A program made the translations under genes and the position numbers. Below the pieces are notes generated by a model. It made no database searches, was not told the origin of the DNA, and worked only from the letters and a program-made list of their open reading frames with translations. Shown here in pieces: positions 20,635-32,769 of a stretch of DNA of 41,205 bases; position 1 is the first letter of the stretch, and each line of letters opens with the position of its first letter. Source of the DNA: Tetmemena sp. SeJ-2015 (taxonomy: Eukaryota > Ciliophora > Spirotrichea > Sporadotrichida > Oxytrichidae). The stretch is taken from the NCBI GenBank assembly GCA_027382625.1, contig JAJKFJ010023886.1, positions 1-41,205 on the forward strand, given 5' to 3'.

Positions 20635-21265
20635 GACAATTAATTCAAAATCTGTGAATCTGTTATTAAATTAGTCACAAATCATTGTGAATATAGTTTT
20701 ATTTATTAACTTAGTTACAAAATTTTAATTTTTAATCACTTATTTAATTTTCAAATAAAACAAATCGATCACCAAATTAAATATCTTTAAAAAATTAAAA
20801 CAAGTCTTAATTCCATTCTTCATCTGGAATTATAATATAAAATTATATTAATATCCGTGATTTTCTAAAAATAATAAATAGAAATTTGCGATTTCGTGGT
20901 AGTTAAAATCGATAAAAGATCCCTCGATCTGCAGCTTTTTCGATAGACTTTCAAAAATTTATCTGATTTTTTTGCTTTTATTATCTTCACACTTCTCAGC
21001 AGCAAGATATGATTCTAGCAATAACTCAAATCTTTGAAACCACCACAACTTGCGTCGCTTTTAACACTTGACCAAGATCTTTCACACAAAAGTTGCAATA
21101 TGGAAAGTTCAAGGAATTTTAAATCGAATGATGTAGTAAATATTTGCAAACTCTTCAATTGTAACAATTTTATTCCATTTTAATTTAAAAATATAATTTA
21201 CTTAACTTTTTAATTAAATTCTCAACTTTATTAAATTTGAATTAAGAAAGAAGGAAAGATGTAGG
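20635..21265. other. AT-rich intergenic region
   Basis: Strongly AT-rich, consistent with a spacer upstream of the next plus-strand gene. No RNA gene, repeat or convincing frame was recognised. Confidence 0.3.
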
Positions 21266-22946
21266 ATGAAGAGCACTTGTGGGAGTACACGTCATCGGGT
21301 TAATCATGCTATTTAAGCGGAGATATAATGGGGGCAGAAAAGAAGCTTGATACTCTAGAGAATTAGTCCAAGTAATCCAAAGGCAGCCGAATGAAAAAAG
21401 TCTTTCACCAAAGCTGAGCTATGTCTTCAGATTCAAAACATGTCAGATATTGAATCATACCACAGAGATGGCACCATCTCAAGCCCGATCACAGATTACA
21501 AAGCCTTAAGATCTCACGATTGGGGACTCAAAAACATATGGGGATATCTCGTACTCATTGAAACTGAAGGAGTACCCTCTACTAATATGACAAAGATGAC
21601 ATCACTAATGCGATCTCAGAAAGTAGGGCAACAAGAGAAAATGAGCAAGCTGGTAGCAAAATAACAATGAATCGAGGCCGATAGCCAAATTTAGAACAGA
21701 AATTCAGAGATTCTCTTATCTAAGAAACAACAGACAGTTGACATAGTAGAAGATTATTCCATCTCACTGATAAAGATGAAGCAAGAGGCACGATGCTCGA
21801 TTGCTAATTAGTCTTTTGATCGCCAAAGCGATCTGACCACGAACTTCAGGCTAAGCAAATTTGCATACTGAGTTAGGTACTTCAATATGGGATAAATACG
21901 AATAAATTATTGAGAGTGCATTGTTCATAAATAAACTGAAAAATATTAGGTACTGATACATTTAGGTAAGAAACTTTACATCCTTCACTATCTTTGATTT
22001 TCACAGTTCATATTTGCGGGGCAATAAAAAAAAACTTTTTCAAGAACTCTGGATGTAAAAGGTAAATCATAAAAATTATTTTCCCTTATATTTTTGAATG
22101 AACGAGAGGAAAGATAATGATTTCACTATATTAGTTCAATCCAACTCATAAAACTAACATCCAAATGCACTAAAGCAATAATTCTTACTTCAAAAATCTT
22201 GGCACGTGTTATTTAAACTTGAGTCAAATAGATTAAAAGATTCTCAGAAGGAAGGCACAAAAGACTTGAGAATAGAAAGAAAGCAAACAATAATTTTCTA
22301 ATAAGTAAAAATGATATATTTTGATTGCTCTTTCTTTGCCTGAATAAGAAGGTTGGTTGGACTTTAGGACCTCGCCCACAGCAATTCATTTTACTTCATG
22401 CGGCATGTGACAAAGGGCTTCTGATAGTCCTGGCCAGGGTTAACATCAAGCCATAGCTACTCAGGTTCGCAAGTCAGTTTGAGATAGTTCATTCAGTGAA
22501 GAAGAATGATGAAGGAGAGATTCTCTCTTACAAAGCAGTAGAGATGCAGCGAGAGCGATGCAAAGAGATTCTCAAGAAATAAAGCCTAGACAAACTCTCG
22601 ATACTTTCCGCAACAAATTTCATTGCATAAGGAAATTTAAGATCTCTGCAAGGATATCTACGCAAGACAGAATAAGAATGGGATTGAAAATTGATTAAAT
22701 AAATTAGATCAAAGTTTTATACAAAGGCACATTGATGCTTTCTCCATATTAAAATTATGGCTAAAAATTCAGAAAGGATACCCCTGCAGTAATATCCTGC
22801 GATATTTTATCAGAAGGAGTCTATCCACAGATGAGATGGCGTTCCTCAAGAACGATGTACGCCCTTAAATCCAGCTACCTGCATATAACCTCCTTCAAAA
22901 AGAGTCAGATGTTGGAAGAAACTTAATCTCAAAATATATGACATGA
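21266..22946 (+). CDS. Unrecognised protein of about 560 residues
   Basis: ATG 21,266 opens a frame that runs about 210 codons in good protein-like text (for example ITDYKALRSHDWGLKNIWGY). It crosses TGAs at 21,392 (AAEWKKSFTK if Trp), 21,668 and 21,875. Later blocks follow in other frames: 22,100-22,410 and 22,407-22,640 (EIVHSVKKNDEGEILSYKAV). The last runs from about 22,630 to the TGA at 22,944-22,946 and has TGA readable as Trp within GIENWLNKLDQSFIQ. TGG also encodes Trp in the same protein, so both codons may be used. No domain recognised. Confidence 0.5.
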
Positions 22947-23382
22947 AAGAGCAAGCTTATCGCCTTGTATATTATTCTATTCATTTAAATAAAACCCTGT
23001 TTAAGACTACTTCGACTATCTCTAATCATTTTTCTTTCACAGTTATAATAGGTTAGACTCCTACTCTGACGCTGGCACTGCATCGATCAATGCTTTGCAG
23101 ACTCTCTTCTTGTAAATGAGTCCAATCAGATGCTCTAGATTATCTATCTTTGCTTTTGCTATGCTCTTCATTTGTAAGATTAAATTTTATTACACTTCCA
23201 ATAATTCAATTTTAACTAATTAATTTATTCTTGCTATTTACTCCAATAATTTAAGCTAAATTATTTTTTTTCAAAAAGAATTTATTTATTTAAAAATATA
23301 ACGATTTTATTTTTAAATATTAAACTATTCAAAAAGGAGCAGATTATCAAAAACAAAAAATTTTCTATAAAATATTGGATTC
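22947..23382. other. AT-rich convergent spacer
   Basis: Separates two genes that converge here: the plus-strand gene ending at 22,946 and the minus-strand gene ending at 23,383. AT-rich with short A/T runs; nothing recognised. Confidence 0.3.
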
Positions 23383-25280
23383 TCAAAAGACTCTACTATC
23401 GCTAAAGGGAAGCTCCTAAATCTGTGCCTGGTTGCAACTCCCTTCAAATCTATCTGCTGGCATATTAGCACAACCTTGACACGAGTCTGGTTTCTTAGCT
23501 AAGGTGAAAAGCTTTAAAGAAAGTAAAGAAGTATCTATTTATTTATAATTTCTTCGACTCTTTGCCAAGCATTATTGTTGCTCCTAATGTCTAAAGGCTA
23601 AATTTCCTCCTTACTCTAAGAATGAGTAAAATTTTTGCAGATCGTGCACTAGTATCTATCTTTATCTCAGTTTTATTGTTTTCATATCTATTTTAGATAA
23701 ACTCTGACTCTTCTTAGCTTAGCTTAAAGTGCGTTGCATTATTCATTTAAATGAGTTCCTTCTGCTTCTATTCAAAATCACTCACATTTTTGAAATTTAG
23801 ACTCTTGACAATAAGTTTCTATATTTAGACCTTGACCTTTAGATTACTATCACTTCCAACTCTTCATAGCACCCCCAACTGATTAAAGTAGTTTGCTTAT
23901 TTCGGTGTTTATAAATCCACTCTTTCCAAGCTTTATCTTCTTAGGAAATTAAATTAGAGAAGGCCACATAACTTGCTTATAGTCCTCAACTATATCTCAA
24001 TCACTATTTTTTCATATTGACCATCAAACTGCTGAGGGAAGTGCTGCGAAATTTTTAACATCTAATGGTAGAGGTCTAGAATGTTTTATCTCCTCACAGA
24101 CTTCTGAAATCTTTGAAATTGATGATAACCGAGAAAGCCTTTTCAGGGCCAGAGTTAAAGAGGCTGCTTTCCACAATTGAAGCATCAACACTTGAAAAAG
24201 TGCCGAACTAAGTGAGAGATCCTTCAAGTCGTTGCCTCTTAGCACTTTTGAAATATATTTTAAGAGGATATTTATAGATCGAATAGGTAACTATATCAGG
24301 AGAGCCTGGCTGGAGACCTTTGAAAGCAATATATTTATTTTCTCTGATGTATATACAGGCACCTTCAATCAAGAGATTCCGATGACTCGAGAGCCTTCTT
24401 TCTAATATGATAGCCTAGGATGCTCAGCTATTCGATTAGCATTGCCATTGAAGCTTTTGAGGTTATTGTTGTTGCTTCCTTGAACAAACTTTTTTTTAAC
24501 AAACTTGAGATCAAGATTGAGGTAGCTACCCATTCTTATATGCACAGTTTAATCTCTAATTTTAAGATTCATATATATTTTTCTCAAATGTTGAGAGATA
24601 CTCATTCCCTCTTTGCTTAATCTAGCCAAGTTCAATTACAGTAGGAAATTTATGGCAGTAAACTTCTTTATCTTCTAGTGAAAGCTCATTGACTAATTTC
24701 ATTCCTCATTTTACTGCTTATGAGTTACTGAACTATGATGCATCAGACTTGTTCATCATCCAACTCCAAAACTTTAATCTTCTCCCTCTAGGGCATCAAA
24801 TTTTATGGTCCCTCGTGACTATATGGAGCATCCTAGCTCTTTTTCTCTGCTTCTTCACTAGCGATATAGTCCTTGCAAAATCCAACCGCTTTCAAGATTT
24901 CCTGGTCTTTGTTAGTGACTCTTTGGCCCACTCTAACTCCTTGGAAGTCACTGCCAGGTCGACAACTAGGCCAGAAGTCTACCTCAGATAGTTGATAGCT
25001 ATCTAGATTTAGGAAAACTGAGAGCAGCTTAGACAAGGAGACTACTTGTTTGCGCCTGGTATAAGTCTTAATGCAAATAAGCTGCCTGAATAAACGAGAG
25101 ATCTCCTTGCAACATTAATTTATTGCGCATAGCACATTTCAAACCAGATTTGATTGAAGGGGGGGGTTTCAGAAAGAAACTTCTTACAGAACAGATTGAG
25201 CACCTTAAATTCTGAAGTCTTTGGAGATTCTCCTCTTGATGGTAGAAAGCAGTAGCACCCCACAAGCTTCACCTTATCTA
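23383..25280 (-). CDS. Unrecognised protein with Cys-rich C-terminal motif (frames broken)
   Basis: Coherent minus-strand blocks run from about 25,280 (KTSEFKVLNLFCKKFLSETP) through 25,036-24,740 (TNKDQEILKAVGFCKDYIAS), 24,700-24,480 (NELSLEDKEVYCHKFPTVIE) and about 24,240-24,020. A last block (KKPDSCQGCANMPADRFEG) ends at TGA 23,383-23,385. A C7 run on this strand (G7 on the plus strand near 25,160) lies close to one frame change. The DSCQGC and GSCNQ motifs could bind metal, but no known finger is matched. It is divergent from the plus-strand gene starting at 25,287, so the two starts probably share a very short promoter region. Confidence 0.45.
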
Positions 25281-25286
25281 AGGATT

Positions 25287-26985
25287 ATGAAAAACGTCAC
25301 CACCCAAATTCTTAAATCAGATGAAAATCTCCCCAAGCTAATTAACACCTTGATCCTAAGGTACATAGACAAGGCGTGTCAATAGTTCGAGATGAAACTT
25401 GAGGAAGTAAGATCCCAAAGCAAGAGCTCCTCTGTCAATGAATGCACATGATGAGCTTCTTTATATTCCCCAATTCTACTTCCCTCACGCACACTCTCTT
25501 CTAACTATTGCTGAATAAGCCTCTTCAAACGCTCTTTATGATTGATTATCTGTGTAGAGATAATTTATGAGAATTTTCAAGTTAAAACTGCACTCATATA
25601 TTCGTAAAAGACTACAGCTAATTCTCTCAACTTGTATAGCTTTTGTGCTTTGAATTTTTAAAGCCAACTTCTAAGCTATGAGCTTCTGCTCTATCTCACT
25701 TCCCGACCTTATCGAGGAGGAGCACTACTAGGTTTTCATTAGCACATTTAATAATAAGACTTTTGTATTAACTTTTAAAACTTATAAGAACTGCATAAAA
25801 ACTATCATCGATGAGAGCAAGCCTCAGGATTTTGATGATGGATTTCTCAAAGAGGACATGAAGTCTCTTTGGGAAGAGATCTAAACTTCAACATTTTATT
25901 TTATATCAAAAGATAAAATGGATAAGTGATTTCCAAAACGTGCCCGAGCATTTTATCGGCCTCTATCAACCTCATTACACCTACAATTACAAGATGATCT
26001 CAAGCCTGCCCCAAAGCTAGAAGGAGATCAGAACGAAAAGCAAGCAGAGAACTCCGGCATCTCCCTCAACTTCCTCGCAAACGCAAAGAAGATTCTATTT
26101 GGGAGAGTGAAGAGAGAGAGCTTATAAATACTGTGTCAGTGCTGCGAGATTAAGAGCAAGGATATAATCATTGATAACGCTTTGCTTGACTCCGAAAGCC
26201 TCAAGCTTGCTCCTTCATCAAAGTAAAGTAGAGTAACATATTTAATAAGCTCGCTTTATTCATATACTCTTGTAAACTCAAGTAACAAGCTGCTTAAGAG
26301 TATCTCAGATCAGTTGCTGGTGCAATGTTGCGTACAAGCTGAGACGATCTCGACCTTCTAAGTTTCCGAGCGCGACGAGAGATACAAAAGCAGACTCAAG
26401 GACTTCGATACTTTAGTTAATTAGATATTTGCCTTTGTGTCAATAGAGATAGTCATTCAACTCAAGACCATAAATACCTTACTCTAAACCACTTTCTAGA
26501 GTAAAACTGACAAAACTTGGTCTGGTGTCACTGATCAGTATGCGAAGTGCTCCCTTTTCATAGATTAGCTATTCCAGTTAAAGACTCTTTACATTAGCAC
26601 GTTCCCAGTCTTTAACTTAAGTTATAGTTGCTGCCTGTAGTTTAACAGTCAAATGTTGGCATAGTTTCTAAGATCAGCCAATTAAATACCATCTTCAAAA
26701 AGTACAAAGAGAAGATGGATATAAGCGACAAGGACAAAACGTATTATTAAATTAAAAAAAAAAATATTTGCTTATGTATTTCGGCGACTTCTCCAGGAAC
26801 TTGTGCTGGTTCATTACCGTGGCCTCCTACGAGCTTATTCAATAAATACTATGTACTTTCTTAAAGTTAAGATAAAAAATATTTTGAGTTATTAAAGTTT
26901 TGGTTTGAGAAATAATTAAATTTTGTATTTTAGCTTTTCAAAAGCAGCAACGGGGTCCAGACTTCATCCCAAAGCATGGACTGAT
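25287..26985 (+). CDS. Unrecognised protein with candidate intron (frames broken)
   Basis: ATG 25,287 opens MKNVTTQILKSDENLPKLIN. The reading moves to a second frame near 25,445 and runs to TGA 25,926. That block crosses two TGAs, has a hydrophobic stretch, and contains MSFCSISLPDLIEEEHYQVF. Further blocks are KRESLQILCQCCEIKSKDII (about 26,115 on) and a long Ser/Leu/Gln-rich helical section. After an A11 run (about 26,756) comes MYFGDFSRNLCWFITVASYE. A GT-AG interval at 26,866-26,933 may be an intron before the last exon. The C-terminus is uncertain: TGA 26,983 in one phase, about 27,150 in another, which would overlap the HECT gene end. No family recognised. Confidence 0.45.
26866..26933 (+). 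other. Candidate 68-bp intron
   Basis: It starts GTTAAG and ends TTTGTATTTTAG, is very AT-rich, and lies between coding-like blocks of the plus-strand gene. Its size is close to the 64-bp candidate at 39,428-39,491. Confidence 0.35.
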
Positions 26986-27097
26986 GCGGATTAGAATGAT
27001 CTTCCCTCGTCATCATTATCGTTGCAGATGTTTTCTGCTTTTCCATCTGTGCCTATCTATTTCTCCGCACATAGTAATTGCAATAATTACTACCCAT

Positions 27098-30000
27098 TCA
27101 TTAAAAAGATATGGGAGTTATATCAATTACAGTCAAAAGCTTCTTCTTGAAAATTTCATCTGTGGAGTATGGGGATAAATCTAGTTGGAAGAAACTGTAT
27201 CATAAATGTTAGAAGAAACTCATAAGAACGACCTGCCAAGTGCGAGCCCTAGAAGGGAAGCCCAAGTCTTTCTTGCCTGAAGCAAGATATTTATTGTGGT
27301 TGTCTCTTACTTTGGAGGTATCTGAGGAGAGTCTAGATCTTCCTCACAAGTTCAAATGCTGCCAGTGCTCTGTTAACTCAGACACACTCTCCAGAATCTT
27401 TGCAAAAACTTATTCTCCTCTTGCTAAATTATCCAAAGATTTGAGCTACAATTTGCAATACACAGATAGTATTCAATGATCTTATTAAGCTTCTTAATAT
27501 CGAGCACCTTATCTCCGCAAGCTCTGATCTCTAACTCCTCAGCTGTATAAATATTAAAATTATAGAGCGAAAGAATGGAGTCAATGCCCTCTCTCAAGTC
27601 TTAGATCTGGTTCGCATAATCGTCGAATAGTTTCTTAATTATCAAGTTGATGAACTCCTGAAGATTTTCTTTTGTTACTGATTTTTTCTATCACCACTCT
27701 TGAGTTCAACTTCAGAGTCATTTTAGAGGAGGCAAGTTTTAAAATTGTGATCCGGCTGAGTCCCAAAATCCTTGTCAGAGAGTTTGATTTACTTCTTATT
27801 GTGGTTTTCTATAATCTACCATGCGAAGTTGTCGAAGCCCTTCTCGGCTTTCATATTGGTCTGGTCATTGAGAACCTACTTCTAGAAGATGGGTTGGAAG
27901 TGGTACTACAGAGGACATATGATTCTGATAGCGCGCCTATTAAAGTTCAGTTAAACTTAGCATCTCCAAGTGAATGGGATTGCTAGAGGCTGGGTTTGGG
28001 ATGTAGTAGTCTCTATTCTCACGATTATTGCTTTTGTTGTTGGGAGTTTTAATGAGCAAGGGGAGCTCGCTTGACTTAAGCTCATTGCAGATGTTTGCGA
28101 ACTACTCTCTGTAGGGACCACCTACGTCTTTACTGCCCTCACTTATGAGCTTATAAGCTTTGCAAAGTTGGTTCTACTGTCTGTTATGGTTTTTATGTTG
28201 CAGTCTAGACTTAACCTCAGATGATTTGGAATATTTGCCCAAAATGATTTACTCTCCTTTGTGGTCGACCTTCCTACTCTCACAGAATCGTTACTCTTTT
28301 ATTCTTACAATAGGGTTGGCTGCCACAACCCAGATTTTGATATTAAAAAAAAACAAATTTAACACAAAAAATCATTATAAATCAGCATCATATCTATCTC
28401 AAGTAAATTATTGTGGAAAACTCAGCTCAAAACATTTTAGTATCCTCTAAAGATAAGTTCTGCAATATAGTTGAAGAGGAATTTATTCTTCATACTGAAA
28501 AGAATTATGATCTCTACCTTGTATACAATTCTGAAAAGAAAAGATTTAGAAATTATAGATAGATATATTATAAAGTCATCAAAGGGCATATAAGGCATCA
28601 GACTCAAGAAGGTCTGATTGAAGGTGAGATACTGCTCAAGTCTCTTTCTCTTCACTCCCTCTGTGACCTTCTTAAATTTGGGATCCTTGAAGCTCATATC
28701 TGCTATCTTGGAGTAAGTCTCCCCTATTAGCATCTGCAATTCTTTAACATCTACATACTCGTAAACTTCCTTGATCAATTCAGCATCTAAATCCTTAGGG
28801 AACTTGGTAAAAAAACTCGTTGCTCTCATCAATAGAAGCCTTAGTTTTTTTTCATTAAAGCTTCATTTCTTTTAAAGATGAGGTCAAGAACAACCTCTAA
28901 GATTAGGCAATAGGCAGAATTCTCTTTGTAGAGCTTAGAGGAGTCAAGAGAAGGAAGCTCTACATCTGGCTTTAGTGGCTTACTGATACTGTAGTAGAGC
29001 AGAAGATTAATGACGTAGATTTTTTAATTAGAAAAAAATCTGCTCATGAAGATCTACAAGCTATCAGTTTCTTTTGATATTATTTCTAGAGCGGTATCTA
29101 AGGCTCTTAATTTCTTGTGAAGTCAGGGAATTGGTGACATCAGTTTGTATACTTTCTAAGTTTTCTCTCAAAGTATACTTTGTTTGCATAGAACTCTTCT
29201 AGGTCTGGCAATTCCTTGCTCTGCAAGGTGTCTTTCTTTATCTTATATTCACTCTATGAAACGGTTAGAAACTTGCTTTCTGAGTCTTTGTAAAAGTAGA
29301 TAATTTCTTGTTTCGTTTCATTTGATGATTTAATGAGTATAGAGAATATCAATAGGCACTTTCTCTCCCTTAGCAATTATAAGTGAGGTCCTATGGGCAG
29401 CGAAGAAGTCCATTATTTTGAAGCATCTTAAGGCAGTGACTTCACGATAGTATAGGCTGGGCGGCTTGAGAGATCTATTTTTTTATTATTTATGATGTCT
29501 AATATAAATTTTTTAATATTTTAACGTTAGATTAAAGCGCTGCACAAGTAATGTATCATTTATAGAGATTTTTTTCTCTCCAGACAACTCAACTACCACT
29601 GTTTTACCTCATCCTGATTTACATTCTTACAACCCTTTATTTTTGAATAAATTCTTCACTATATATCTTCTCGTCCCCACCCTTTGACTAAGTTATGTCT
29701 CGTTGAAAGTAGTTTTACTTAACCTGGCTGATTGAATCAAGTTTCTTTCTCTGCACTCGTCTTCAAACAGTACCAAAGAGTGATCAAAGCCAGCAGCTAC
29801 CTTGATAGCTTTAAAGTTTTCCATGGCAAGCAACTTCAACTTCTTAGGCTAGAAAACTCCATCCTAGATGTCTTCTTGGTAAATAGATCTCTTATTAATG
29901 TTGTTACCCCAAGCTCATAGAGCTCAATCATAGTCAATTGCAAGCACATGACTAGAACAAGAGCGAAATTTTCTCGAACTTTGTCACGTCTTGATCATAT

Positions 30001-32715
30001 TTAACTGACTTACAAATCTTGGAAAGCTTCAAAAGACCTCCTTATCCCTTGAGTCCTTGTTCATTTCTACCTGCAGTCTAGAGCTCCTCTTCTCAGTCTT
30101 TTAGCTGCAATTTAAAGCTCCAATCTTTGTTCTTTGTATTAGAGCACCAAACTCTAAGATCCTTTAGTCGCTCCTTTAATGGAATTAGAATCACCTTGCT
30201 GTCACTATCTAGGCAGATTTATTTGAGGAGCTTATTTATGCTTCCATAAAGTTTCCACTCTCAGTGAAGAAATGTCAAATATCTTCTCCTCATCATCAAC
30301 TTTTTCAAAGACTGCCATATAGCTATATTCGATGTAAAGCCCAAGATGTCCCTTATCTCCATATCTTGTTTTCCTCGGTCATCATATGGTATTGAATTTT
30401 CCTGATGTGGCTTAAATTATTTTCCCTTTGATTTAATCAATCTTTTGATGCTCAACTTATTCACTGCCAGATCTCTTAATTTGTCAAGCTCTAAATAAAT
30501 CCTTATAATTATAAAGGGAGAAGGAATGTGAACCTGTAGGGAAAACTCATTGAAGAGCCTTGGGATGAGTGTTGCTTTCGCCGTTTAGCCCAAGTCTGGT
30601 ATTTGCGGTTTCTCCAAATGCATCAACAATTTGCTTTTTTTGAAATGTATAATTACATAGGATGTACTTAGTTACTTATCCAGTAAATCAGCAAGTACTG
30701 ATTAAGTAAATCGATTTTTAATTTATTCCTAAAATTCTATTCTTCATAATAAGGTTGAAGATATTCAAGTCAGATAGGTAAATTTCGATTTCTTTAATTC
30801 GCCATGAAGCTCGTTGTTATAGTTGTCGATGCTCTTTCTATTTGCACTTGAAGATTTGATTCAAGAATAAGTGTTCACTAAGAGCAGTTTTTTTAATAAA
30901 ACTTTAAAGTAAACTTTTCCGCATCCTTCTTCTCAAACTTAGCTAATATCTTTGACTCAAACGCAAAGTGATTCGCCTCAACTATAAGCAAGAGAAATTA
31001 TATCTATGGATGATAAAAACTGAGAATTCATCTCATCTATTACTTGAGCTCTTTTTGGTAATCTTCCAGGTTCTATTGATGAATGCAATGCTTTATGAAT
31101 TTAAATTTATCATCATCAGCAGCATTGAGCATTTTTTAGACAATGAACATAATTTACAAATTGATTCTTCTGCTAAACACAAGTTTTCTTGTCTTGATTG
31201 AAAGTATGCCCTCAGAATTTTTAAGACTGGTGTAAAAATTTGCTTATCCTTGATCGTTTATGGTAAGATGAAATTCTAGAATTTTCATACAAATAATTGT
31301 TACACATCAATTCCCCTATGTCATAGTCGATTGCAGTTGTCACTTCTTTTAGAAGGGAGTAGTTTAGAATGAAGTCAATGTTTTTGTTTTCAGCTACTTA
31401 AAATTTTAAAATGAGAGTGTATGAATAAATTATCATTGATATATATTTCCGGTTAATTAAAAATTCTTATCAAGGAACTTAAACTAATTGAGGATGCAGT
31501 GATCATTTAGCTGTAGGCTGAAGTAGAATCATCTTAAAAAATTACAATTAGTGTGATCAGGATATGGTAAAGAGCAGGTGCATAATATTTATTCTCAAGC
31601 GGGGGCTTACCCTAATTTCGATAAGCAGGTCTATAAAGAAGGCCAGGAAGCTTTGGTTCATTACTTTCAAGTATTTCTCTTCAGTGGAGAAGGATCCAAA
31701 TATTTTAGGAGAATTTATCTTCCTCTCTTACATCGTTTTGAAATCATTCTCTAGGATATCGAATCTGAAAAAGTTCAAGAGGAAACTAATGCATTGAGGC
31801 TCCTCATTACAGAAGGTTAAGAGAATATGGACTTAATTTCTTTCAGCTTTGTTTTGGAGCCAGTAGAGTGATAATAGAGGAAGGCTTCATTAAAGTTCTC
31901 TCCAGGAAGCGACGAGGCTATCAAGCTGTTCTTATTCTTGAGAACTATCTTAAAGAAGACTTTAAGATTGCAAGTGCCTAGGAGTGGCCATTAACTTGCG
32001 TCCATATGAGTTCTCTAAGTACACAAGGATATGTGAGAAAATGGTTGGGAGTTACCGGAGAGAGACTGATTCAGAGATATACTTGTAGATCTCTTGGGGC
32101 TGAGCTTCCTCAGTTTTTTACTTGCACTCATCTCTCATTTTATCTTCATAAAAGGATTACTAAATGCAAGGTCGAGATACCTTCTAACACTCGCTCTTGT
32201 TCATGAATACTTTACTGACAAAGGGGAATTCGAAATTGTGAGCTAAGAAACATTTTTAAAATGATACATCATTTTCAAGATGGTTAAGGTCAGGCCTACA
32301 ATAATATTGACGATATTTGCAGCTGCTTTTACATTGATGAACTTGCCTATGACCTCAACTCCTAAACACTTGATATGGCGACAGTAGAAAGCTAGACGGG
32401 AAAAGACTTCGCCAAAGCCTTCCTTGCTGATCTTGAACTCTATCTCAAGCAACAAGAAATTTTGAAATATAGGAGCTCAGCCATAATTTGCGGGCTTAGG
32501 AAAGCCTCCCCCAGCAGCGGCTTCTTTAAGTCTATAGGTTTTACCTCTTCCCTCTTATCTAGATACAGTTGCCTTGACTGGTATGGGAAAAGAATCCTTT
32601 GAAAATATGTTGGTGGCAGATACAGGGAAGAATTACTTAGTAGATCCTTGACAATTAATACCACCCCATATCGCACAAAATAGTTATCAATATAGAAAAA
32701 TGCTTCTACAATCAA
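27098..32715 (-). pseudogene. HERC-like HECT-domain E3 ubiquitin ligase, large, catalytic Cys lost
   Basis: HECT ligases take ubiquitin onto a C-terminal Cys and pass it to a substrate. The HECT domain lies at 28,272-27,098. The N-lobe reads SEGSKDVGGPYREQFANICN, LPLLIKTPNN, RDYYIPNP and HLEM, then CPLQYHFQPIFQKQVLNDQT and FAWQIIEN. The C-lobe has LREGIDSILSLYNFNIYTAE, EELEIRACG, the W-G-R-S-R-L motif with TGA for Trp (27,344), and SFFQLDLSPYSTDEIFKKKL, ending at TGA 27,098-27,100. Where homologues have T-C-F-F, this reads Y-S-F-F, so the catalytic Cys is Ser. FWKQ reads F-Q-K-Q (TAG 27,882). A one-base shift follows HLEM (27,961). Coherent minus-strand text extends to MIVEAFFYIDNYFVRYG at 32,715, with more frame changes. 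No RCC1 repeats were seen. Degenerate copy, or a real gene with sequence errors. Confidence 0.8.
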
Positions 32716-32769
32716 GAGCCCTTCAAATGTTAGCTAAGAGCTCATGAACTTTATCAGCATAAGCTAAAT

